Of a stretch of DNA of 64,000 bases, positions 56,984 through 64,000 are shown one piece after another. The notes under the pieces are model-generated. The model made no database searches. It saw nothing but the letters and a program-made list of their open reading frames with translations, and was not told where the DNA came from. The translations under genes were made by a program, and so were the position numbers. This DNA comes from Patagioenas fasciata (lineage: Eukaryota > Chordata > Aves > Columbiformes > Columbidae). The stretch lies in NCBI RefSeq assembly GCF_037038585.1, contig NC_092525.1, positions 22,588,867-22,652,866 on the forward strand, read 5' to 3'. Numbering within the stretch: the first letter of the stretch is position 1; the number at the start of each line of letters is the position of its first letter.

Positions 56984-59900
56984 CAACAACAAAAAACTCA
57001 AACAAAAACGTGGATGATACCTAGTGACAATACCACTCAAATTTAGCAGGCTTACAAGAGTGGTTGGTTTGGAGAAGTTAGGAGAACGCTTATATCTCGT
57101 CTCATCAGCTGTACAGAACCACATTGTTAGGTATACATGCTGCTGCAATCCTTGTAAATCTATTATTGTCTTTTGTTTAAACTTAGAATAGGCTTGTATT
57201 AAAGTAAGCACTAGAGATAAATTAAAAAATACAAAGTTGTAAGGGAAATCAAAGAGATACGTTGAAGATTAAAAACATTACCAATAAAAAATAAAATCAA
57301 TCTATAATTTACTACTAAAAGTTCTCAAAATTTTCTCTCTTCAACATCCCTACTCTTTGAAAACTGATGAAGATAAAATTTTAATATGATAGTTTCCCTA
57401 GTTTTAGGTAATGAATACACATATTTTTGAATGAAACATCAATTTCCTGCAGACTTAGATTTGCAGAATGCAGCCACAAGCTATATCTAATCTAACCAAA
57501 TCGCAGACTGCTGCTGAAACTAGTCCACCTACTTGCACCTCCGTGACATCTGATTTTTTTATTAAGCCACTGGAGAGCCAATAGAAAGCTAATTTTATTT
57601 CACAGAACATTATTTTTGCCTCATTCAACAACCATGTGAGTACAGAGGGATCAGCTCATCCAGCAATGAGAGGCAGCAGGGGCAGCCAGCTCCTGAATCC
57701 ACGTGCTCAGCCTTGGGTTTACTCCACAAAATGTACTCGTTGTGAACCAAGCTTAAGCAGGTTACGCTTCCCTCCAAAATCTTATTAAGTGATGTCAGCT
57801 TTGTTCCAGTCTGCCAAATATACACCTCTTTGCTCTTCTGATATTCTTGAATGCTTATGGTTTTATTCTCCCAGATACGTATGGTCAGGACAGTTTCACA
57901 AAACTGCACAGAAAAGTCAACTTCAAGTTCTCACCAATCTCTTGCTAACACTGCAAGAAAGCAAGGCCCTAGTTTGTCTTCACCTTAAAATGCCAGTACC
58001 CTCTGATCATACACCTTCTTTTATTTCCAACGTAACGGTATATATGCACTGTACTCCATCAGTAGATTCAGCAAAACCGGTAGCACTGCTAGTTATGGTA
58101 TGTTTGCAAGACAGTATGAACCAGCTATACACTGCTAGTTGTAGTTCTGCCAGGAGTATCGATGTAACACAGGGAATTAATGATAATCGCAATATTTCTC
58201 AGTCTTCAAATTCATCAAGTCTGTATCTGCTCTGTCTTCTTTCGAGTTCAACAGATTACCATGTGTCAGAAAGAACATATGGAAGAGACCTTGAAGAATC
58301 TCAGAACACCTATACCATATACCATCACCTTCAAAAGAAAATATTCTGTAAACTAAGAACCAGCTCATCCAATGCTCCGTACGCTTGCAAAAACAGAAGC
58401 TCATGTCTTAAATGCCTGGTCATAAACAGTTGCAGAATACAGCACTCAGCTAACTGGGAAGCACGTAACACTCAAATAAACAAATCTTGCTTCCTGAGAG
58501 GAACAAACTCTGGGTTGGATGGAAGCATCCTGCAGGTTACACTCAGCTCACAGTCTGATAGCTGAACAAAAACAAAAAGGAAAACTGCTAAATACAGTAT
58601 CAAAAAACCTCTTAGCTGTTTTAGTACAGGAAGAGACATGATCAAAAAGTGCTTCGCCGAGACTTTTTCATTTTTAATAGAGAATAAATGGAATCTATAG
58701 TAATAGCAACCCTCATAAAGATTTAAAAACTGGAGGAAGCTGACCTCTTCTAAACAAGCCTCCTGCTTTCTCTCTAAAGTCAATCTGTCTGCTCCATAGA
58801 TACCTTGCAGAGATACAGAAAGAAATCAGCACAGCATGAGGAAAGTCTCCAGGGATTAGAAGCACTGTCACAGGGAAAAACAAAGTACTGCCTGATCTGC
58901 AAAGTAGCATCTGGAGAAAGGTCAAAATCGAAGGACAACTCTTCCTAGTAAGAAGTATGGAAGGAGAAATAAAAAATCTTCAGATCTTACTCTTTTGGTC
59001 AGTTGTCTACAGATTAAACACACTTATACAAAGAACACCAGTACTTCAATTTTAAAAGCTTGTACATGCAAAACAACTCCAGAAAGACCATCACTTGTGA
59101 AGTCCTTAAGACATCACATAACACATCAAACAAGATGGATAACACACGAAAGGTCACAGCCATTATAAAGCAGTAAACTAATCACAGAAAGCAAACTGTT
59201 TTCAAAACTGAAATCAAACACCGAGAGATCATCAGCTTGTTTTTCACAACTGAAACTGGGGGGAAGGGAACTAGGATGAAGTCCATCACTACTTTATGAT
59301 GTTGAAATTAATGTGTTTACTGAAAATAAAAGGAACTCCTCAGTAACAAGCCTTTCATAAGGAAACGTTAAATCTCCCGTTCACAGCACACAAATTCGTG
59401 TAAAAGGCAGCACGCTAGTTTCTGCCAAAGCCACATCATCGAAGGTACGTGCCAGCCTTTCTTAAGCACAGAGACTCAGCTCTGACCTAAAAACTTGACT
59501 TGGAAATGAAATAGGAGGGGGTGCAAAAAAACCCCACAACACTTAAACGAATTACAACCTCGCTAAAAAAGTAGTGCTCCCCACACAGTAAGTTACATTT
59601 CTGACATCCTTGCCTAAGGTGGATGAATTACGATATTCTCAGACTTCCAACATTCAGCATGCCGGTCACAGAACTACTCACGATGCAGATTTGATCATGT
59701 GAAATACATGATTCTTAGTATTATTTTTTCCCTTCAGAATACCTTTGCTATTCCTGCAAACATTAAACACTCATCCTTGTTAAATATTAAAAAAATATAA
59801 AACTTCAGTTAAAAATGCTTTTGACAGTTGGATGACAGAGGAGTAATTTCCTGCAAACTGAAACCTTTTTTAATGTTACAACATCCAGTATTACTAAAAA

Positions 59901-61199
59901 TACCGTTTGCAACCTATTCACAACACAAATAATGTAATTAGTTATTCAAATTGCTTTAACTGATTTTGACAACTTGATGAATTTCAACTGTACTTTAAAT
60001 CTCTATAGACTATAGCAATTGATGCACAAAGCCATCCAATTAAGCAAAATAAGCAATATTTAAGACAAAATGTACTTGCTTTTCTCTGTTCATCGTCTTT
60101 GCAGTTCTGGAGTTTTTCATCGAAGAGCTAAAAGAAAGAGATACTTGTGAAAATACTGGAAGTGTATTTTTTCAAATATTATCAGCTAGAAACACCAAAT
60201 TTTCAAGCCCAAAAGCATTTAATAAGACTGTAATCTTGGTCTCTGTCCATCCTCAGATTCACTCTTCTTTCATTATTAATTCCTATACCTTGTGCACTCA
60301 GCCTGAAATCACAATTTGAAGGTGTAAAGACTTAAATACCTTCAGTGAAGTGTGGTAGATGGTTCTGGAGCTGGAGACAAGGGTAACTCCTGATCAAGTC
60401 TTTGCAGCTTAGCTTTAAATTTTGGCTCTTTTGCCTACCTCTATTTGTGTTGATATGCTCTTCCCCCTCTCTGCAACTGATTTTTTGCTGAATATCCTCC
60501 ATGCAATACTTGCCCATTATATCAGAATTAAAAAAAAAAAAAAAAAAAAAAAATCCAAACGAGCAGAACTGAAGCAATCTGAACAGCAATTTTAACCTGC
60601 TGAGTCATAGGAAAAGTGTCCTAACCAGCAGCAAAAACTGTTCTTCTCAATAATGTGAGTACTGAGAGATGTAACCTCATCATGCCTCACCTTCCCATCT
60701 ACTCTTAAAATACACGTACAAAGTGCAAAAGAACTGTATTTGTACAAACTTCCTACAGAATGTTTTCACTCAAGGACAAAGAGCAGATTATCTATCACTA
60801 CTGCAACAACGTCTGAAACTATCTGCAACTGTAGTTACATATTACTTGACAAAATTTTCAAGATAATTTGTAAAATACCATGAGCAAGACAATGACTTAA
60901 TTACGTTTTAAAATTAAACTTAAGTTATCTGTGCCATTTACATGCCATTTACAAGCTACACATGCAATAGAATGTTTCAGTCATCGTAAACCATTTTATA
61001 GAATCTGTTTGAGTTCTGTTGAGCTTCCTTTCAGCCAGACCTTGAAGTCCACGCTGACAAGCTGACTTTCAAAACAGTAAATACACCAGTTAAGTTACCA
61101 TACCTTCAACTGGTCTATCAAGATCTGTAAGTAAGCATCAGCCTCCGTGAGTTTTTTGTCAAAATCATGAACGCTGGGAACAAATCCTGAATCCACACC
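36481..61199 (-). CDS. OSBPL9: OSBPL9 (ORP9), oxysterol-binding-protein-related protein 9, C-terminal 20 exons (partial)
   Basis: Lipid-transfer protein at ER-Golgi/TGN contacts that exchanges sterol (and in some studies phosphatidylserine) for PI4P. Exons in transcript order: 61104-61199, 60080-60127, 54795-54824, 54180-54230, 49930-49968, 46981-47074, 46343-46444, 44282-44441, 43484-43596, 43092-43210, 41584-41669, 41163-41337, 39637-39721, 39273-39383, 38850-38913, 38599-38739, 37670-37748, 37234-37325, 36651-36786, 36481-36555. They sum to 1,896 nt, 631 codons plus stop, with every phase joining. Visible residues 1-88 form the coiled-coil linker. An FFAT motif EFYDADE at 188-194 should bind VAP in the ER. 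The ORD follows, with signature EQVSHHPP at 392-399, whose His pair binds the PI4P phosphate in the family. The PH-domain exons are missing because they lie past 64,000. Two of the 19 introns use GC donors. Confidence 0.96.
36651..36786 (-). CDS. OSBPL9: OSBPL9 coding exon, visible residues 562-607
   Basis: [18 protein letters not shown], then the charged helix [14 protein letters not shown] and PWETR. Acceptor TTCAG, donor GTGAGC. Confidence 0.94.
37234..37325 (-). CDS. OSBPL9: OSBPL9 coding exon, visible residues 532-562
   Basis: [20 protein letters not shown] to DFESR, ending with a split TG|C codon that gives Cys; I recall Ser in the human protein. Donor GTAAGA. Confidence 0.92.
37670..37748 (-). 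CDS. OSBPL9: OSBPL9 coding exon, visible residues 505-531
   Basis: [20 protein letters not shown] to AKYTTG, the conserved GEWNGVMY strand of the ORD. Donor GTAAAG. Confidence 0.95.
38599..38739 (-). CDS. OSBPL9: OSBPL9 coding exon, visible residues 458-505
   Basis: [20 protein letters not shown], then [18 protein letters not shown]. Its first base G completes the Arg codon left by an upstream GC-donor exon. Donor GTAAGG. Confidence 0.94.
38850..38913 (-). CDS. OSBPL9: OSBPL9 coding exon with GC donor, visible residues 437-458
   Basis: [20 protein letters not shown] plus AG of Arg. The donor reads AG|GCAAGT on the minus strand. Use of the nearby GT would shift the frame into the next exon. 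Confidence 0.92.
39273..39383 (-). CDS. OSBPL9: OSBPL9 coding exon, visible residues 400-437
   Basis: [20 protein letters not shown] to GVHNIGQ. Completes the HHPPI of the previous exon. Donor GTATGT. Confidence 0.95.
39637..39721 (-). CDS. OSBPL9: OSBPL9 coding exon with the ORP signature, visible residues 372-400
   Basis: [20 protein letters not shown] followed by EQVSHHPP, the diagnostic ORP fingerprint. Donor GTAAGC. Confidence 0.96.
41163..41337 (-). CDS. OSBPL9: OSBPL9 coding exon, visible residues 313-371
   Basis: [20 protein letters not shown], then [19 protein letters not shown], the KPYNPILGE segment that forms part of the ORD lipid tunnel. It ends GEDDM before donor GTTAGT, which is weak at +3. 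The acidic tail is shorter than the human one I recall. Confidence 0.94.
41584..41669 (-). CDS. OSBPL9: OSBPL9 coding exon, visible residues 285-313
   Basis: [20 protein letters not shown] to HPDLFV, the start of the ORD core where LPTFILE borders the lid. Donor GTATTT. Confidence 0.95.
43092..43210 (-). CDS. OSBPL9: OSBPL9 coding exon, visible residues 245-284
   Basis: [15 protein letters not shown] then [20 protein letters not shown] to DLTK. Covers the acidic linker and the first ORD helix (lid). Donor GTAAAC. Confidence 0.95.
43484..43596 (-). CDS. OSBPL9: OSBPL9 coding exon, visible residues 207-245
   Basis: Ser/Thr-rich linker: [20 protein letters not shown] then [17 protein letters not shown]. 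Likely phosphorylated by analogy with the family. Donor GTAAGT. Confidence 0.92.
44282..44441 (-). CDS. OSBPL9: OSBPL9 coding exon with FFAT motif, visible residues 154-207
   Basis: Ser-rich start, then [13 protein letters not shown]: the FFAT core EFYDADE with the usual acidic flank, the VAP-docking motif. Donor GTAAGT. Confidence 0.95.
44735..45545 (-). mobile_element. Old CR1 LINE fragment
   Basis: In minus orientation the 3' end lies at 44,735, with plus-strand GTTGGAAGGGACCTCC and GGTCCAA, the complement of the CR1 3' UTR. The body continues to about 45,545 through a decayed reverse-transcriptase region with many stops. More diverged than the copy at 15,861. Limits are approximate. It lies in the OSBPL9 intron between the exons at 44,282 and 46,343. 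Confidence 0.8.
46079..46107. repeat. Perfect 14-bp inverted repeat with a 1-base centre
   Basis: Left arm GTCCATCAGTGCAA (46079-46092), centre G, right arm TTGCACTGATGGAC (46094-46107). In an OSBPL9 intron. Confidence 0.9.
46343..46444 (-). CDS. OSBPL9: OSBPL9 coding exon, visible residues 120-154
   Basis: [20 protein letters not shown] to TPTPNSTG, a low-complexity linker. Donor GTACGG. Confidence 0.92.
46981..47074 (-). CDS. OSBPL9: OSBPL9 coding exon, visible residues 89-120
   Basis: [18 protein letters not shown] to PSQAVIPP, conserved linker after the coiled coil. Donor GTATGG. Confidence 0.94.
47075..49929 (-). other. OSBPL9: OSBPL9 intron, 2.9 kb
   Basis: AT-rich. It contains a two-copy 17-bp repeat (48557-48590). 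No transposon family, exon or RNA gene was recognised. Confidence 0.6.
49930..49968 (-). CDS. OSBPL9: OSBPL9 coding exon, 39 nt, visible residues 76-88
   Basis: [13 protein letters not shown], phase 0 at both ends, so skipping would keep the frame. Donor GTAAGT. Confidence 0.9.
49969..54179 (-). other. OSBPL9: OSBPL9 intron, 4.2 kb
   Basis: AT-rich with T/C runs near 51,028-51,050 and an AT palindrome at 54130-54158 just inside the acceptor end of the upstream exon's intron. No transposon or exon was recognised. Confidence 0.6.
54130..54158. repeat. AT-only inverted repeat, 13-bp arms
   Basis: Arms TTAATTTTAATTA (54130-54142) and TAATTAAAATTAA (54146-54158) around ATA. It lies 22 bases past the donor of the exon at 54180-54230. 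Confidence 0.85.
54180..54230 (-). CDS. OSBPL9: OSBPL9 coding exon, 51 nt, visible residues 59-75
   Basis: [17 protein letters not shown], amphipathic helix of the coiled coil. Phase 0 at both ends. Donor GTAAGT. Confidence 0.93.
54405..54665 (+). mobile_element. CR1 LINE 3' fragment
   Basis: Plus-oriented CR1: a degenerate stretch matching the end of the reverse-transcriptase region (CTGGAACAGATTGCCAGAGA), then TTCTATGATTTTATGATTC, the 8-bp-type CR1 tail. Start is approximate. Confidence 0.8.
54795..54824 (-). CDS. OSBPL9: OSBPL9 microexon, 30 nt, visible residues 49-58
   Basis: [10 protein letters not shown], phase 0 at both ends; acceptor TTACAG, donor GTAAGT. Homology places it between QRK and SMVES. 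Confidence 0.9.
54825..60079 (-). other. OSBPL9: OSBPL9 intron, 5.3 kb
   Basis: Mostly AT-rich, with A runs at 55,724-55,742 and an A/C-rich stretch at 56,945-57,000. It includes a GC-richer block at about 57,620-58,930 with a 258-codon plus-strand open frame that I cannot assign. Confidence 0.6.
60080..60127 (-). CDS. OSBPL9: OSBPL9 coding exon with GC donor, visible residues 33-48
   Basis: [16 protein letters not shown]. The donor is AAA|GCAAGT on the minus strand. The following GT would put the next exon into a frame with an immediate stop. Confidence 0.88.
60530..60553. repeat. Poly(A) tract, 24 bases
   Basis: Uninterrupted A run in the OSBPL9 intron upstream of the exon at 60080-60127. 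Likely length-polymorphic. Confidence 0.9.
61104..61199 (-). CDS. OSBPL9: OSBPL9 first visible coding exon, residues 1-32 of the visible part
   Basis: [20 protein letters not shown] to LQILIDQLK, the segment just after the PH domain in the family. Phase 0 at both ends. Donor GTATGG. Confidence 0.93.
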
Positions 61200-64000
61200 C
61201 TAGATAAAAACAAATAAATAACATTCAAATATCTAATTAGAGTATCAGAGGAGGAAAAAAGGTAACAAAAATATGGTTTTGCTTGTCAACTGACTGATAA
61301 AATGCTGCCTTGGCTCTCACCCTGTGATGTGCAAACACACGCACACAGCTGAACGCATTTGTCTTTTCTTTGCAGCTAAATCAGTAACAGTAAATTGCTA
61401 CACATTTTCAGTGGGGGTATAATCATCGCACACGAGTATTTCATTACTTGTAATTGAACAAATCCCCTTAAATTACACTAATTAAAGTCTCTTTGGAAAA
61501 TATAAAGGAGAACTCAAGTTTTTTCTGAAGACTGTCTTGCAATTCCATGTTCTTACATTTCGGTTAAGAAGACAAAACTATACTCCGTTGGATGACTGTT
61601 CACACTTCAAACCATGTTGATCAATGCACAGCTTCCTAGCTGAGAACTGAACTAACAAGTACTAAATCTCTTCATAAATATGGACATACCTTTGAGCTGA
61701 AAAATTCAAAATTCTTATTCATGGTTGCCCTAGTTCCTTTACAGCTATAGTGATTTGCATCCTTGTCACTATAGTTGATATCTTACATTTTGTTGCATGT
61801 ATGCCAACAAGGACAAAGTATCAGTGCCACGAAAATGACTACTTTTATATTTTGTTGCTTGCAAATTTGCTTCCCTTAGTAATGTAAGACTCAAAGCATG
61901 CTTCTGCATATAACATAATCCCTACCTTTAAACTGATAAAGTACGTATTAAAGACCTGAACAAACTCCCACTAGGTTACCACATCTTTAGTTACAGGAAA
62001 GTAAAGAGAAAGGATTCTTCAAAATTGATTATTTCTGACTTCATGCACATATGTTATGTAAATACAATTCAGGTTTATTTATATAACAACTTTAATGTAA
62101 GCAGAACTGCAAAACAAATACTGAAGCACTCCCAGCCTAAAAAAAATAGTAGAACGCAAGTTCAATATGCAAGTGGAAAAAAACCCATAAAGCACAAAGA
62201 AGCAAACATCAGTTACAGGAGAAACATAATCCTGAGAATATCACAGCAGCGACAAGACTTTCCTATGAGCCTAAATACTTCCAGCTGCATTCACACTGGT
62301 CTAAAATATGGTGTCTTCACTTCAAACTCTTACAAAACCATCAGCTGTGCTGTTCTGACTGCTGAGAATCTCAAGAGCCTGAATGTGTAAAGATCAGCCA
62401 GTGGGAAAAGTCATTTTCTATGGGGGAAGATGAGCAATCCATATTTATAAAATGTCATATTTAGCATAATGTTTTCTTTGACATAGTTTATTTTGTCAGC
62501 ACAGATAGTTTCTTTTATTTTTTGTATGATAATGGGCCATCGTTTTAAGAACTTTATTGATGGCTCTTCAGAGCCGTGAACACTTGTGTGCAATAGAGGA
62601 ATGACTTGCTCTTACTTTACTCATGTCTGTCAAGCTGTATGCACAGTATCGTGCACACCCTAAAACTAAAAGCCATCTACTGACTGGAGAAGATATTATT
62701 CTTTATTCATTTGCCAAATCTGAAACTACACTGCCTAATAACACCCAGATCTTGACAAGAGTTCTACATGAGTAAATCTATCCATACAGACTAGTTTGTA
62801 AACCTTTAGCCCACAGTAGACAGTCCACACCAGACAAATTTAGAAATAGTGTTTAGAAACAAGGAGGAGGAAGGCGAAGAGAAGAAACCAACCATTTTGA
62901 CTAGGCCAAGAAATTAAGAAAAGACAAAAAGTACCCAGTGTAAAAAAGTTATCAAAAAGAAACTAACAGGCAGAAAGAAGAGTCCTCTCAATCAAGAAAC
63001 TTTTGACACTCCCTTAAACTAGTGAAGTTTAAATTACACTCAAACTAGATATGAAGATTTATTAAATTACTATTCCATTTCCTTGTTGAAAACAGAATTG
63101 TCTGTACAGAGTGCAGCCAACACTACCACTTGAGCAAATGGTCTGGCATGTCCAGTTAAAAAACTCTGGAGGTCAGGTTTCACATATCAAAACTGCATGA
63201 ACTATGCAGAAAATTTCTGCTGAGGATACTGTATGCAGAAATATATTTTACGGTGGAAGTTATATGTACAATGCATCAAAATACTGATTTTTATTTCAGT
63301 CATCAGTCTCTGACTACTAATATGTAACAATCTGGTATTTTTAGTGGTGGCTTAAAGATAAAGAGCCATTCTTAAATTTCAGCCTCTTCGCACTAACAGA
63401 AAAGCTGATTAAAACATTTAGTGTTATAACTGAGCAGACATCAACATAAAACAGAGTCAAAACTGGGACCTAAGTTCTATTATAAAGTCAAAACTTCAAT
63501 CAATATAAAGAGAAAGCCATACACCCAAGTATAGTGCCAAACTGACAGAGCACAAAAATAATTTTGAAAAGAAACACAGGTACTTAAAGCCGTAGCACTT
63601 CACTAGTTTGCTCTTGGTTTGTATAAAGACAGTTTAGATGAAATTTGATAAGCTACTGAGCAAATTTACTTAGTCTGTATTATATGAGATTAGGTTAATA
63701 ATTTTAATTTCTCACATCATTTTAAAATTGAAAACCAGAAGATAACTGTAAATTTAAAAACATCGAGATTAACAGCAGAACAGAGAAAAAGCACTGTATA
63801 AATAGAAAACAACAAATATTTCAAACCCAGAATTAATTTAGAAACAACAGATATACAAAACACAGATTTACATTTTAAAAAAATCCTTATTTCTTCATTA
63901 TGTGGTCACCCAAAGACACAATAGAGGAAAAAAGGGGACCCTTCCTCTTTCTTCCCTCCCCTGCCATGTAAGAAATGAGGTTTCAAAAGAAAGGGCTGAG
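61200..64000 (-). other. OSBPL9: OSBPL9 upstream intron (partial)
   Basis: I looked for PH-domain exons of OSBPL9 on the minus strand and found none. AT-rich, with no repeat family recognised. The intron continues past the window. Confidence 0.65.

Noticed and set aside
1-64000. CRISPR arrays, operons, tRNA or rRNA genes, prophage
   Set aside because: None seen. The window is ordinary intron-rich vertebrate DNA.

Overview
This window is vertebrate nuclear DNA, almost certainly from a bird. It has short AT-rich introns, one CpG-island promoter, and CR1 LINE fragments with the avian type of 3' end. There is no prokaryotic signal. Three protein-coding genes account for nearly all coding signal. 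I rebuilt them exon by exon by matching recalled vertebrate family proteins and requiring every splice phase to join in frame.

Layout: (1) 1-4,940, plus strand, the last two coding exons and 3' UTR of RAB3B, a synaptic-vesicle Rab GTPase whose upstream exons lie outside the window. (2) 4,941-6,850, intergenic, nothing recognised. (3) 6,855-8,165, a two-block CpG island with four CCAAT boxes, ETS-type sites and a perfect NRF-1 palindrome. This is the promoter of (4) NRDC (nardilysin, M16 metallopeptidase), plus strand, complete in 31 coding exons from 7,637 (or 7,760) to 35,063. It encodes 1,156 or 1,115 residues with no frame break. (5) 35,064-36,480, a tail-to-tail junction. (6) OSBPL9 (oxysterol-binding-protein-related protein 9), minus strand, 20 coding exons from 61,199 down to the stop at 36,481. 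They give the coiled coil, FFAT motif and whole lipid-transfer domain. The N-terminal PH-domain exons lie beyond 64,000. The order RAB3B-NRDC-OSBPL9 and the relative strands match human chromosome 1p32, which supports all three names.

Mobile DNA is sparse. There is a 5'-truncated CR1 with much of its reverse transcriptase still readable in NRDC intron 5 (15,861 to about 17,105), three older CR1 pieces, and a 201-bp non-autonomous Tc1/mariner-like element with TA duplications in NRDC intron 19 (28,034-28,234).

The genes do not form a pathway. RAB3B acts in regulated exocytosis, NRDC cleaves dibasic sites and promotes ectodomain shedding with a reported mitochondrial role, and OSBPL9 moves sterol and PI4P at ER-Golgi contacts. 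I see no new biological system here. The observations most worth a second look are three GC-AG introns among 50 visible introns, an NRF-1 site that contains the start codon of a mitochondrial-presequence-like NRDC extension, the mariner-like element, and the CR1 whose 3' tail is a 10-bp tandem repeat.
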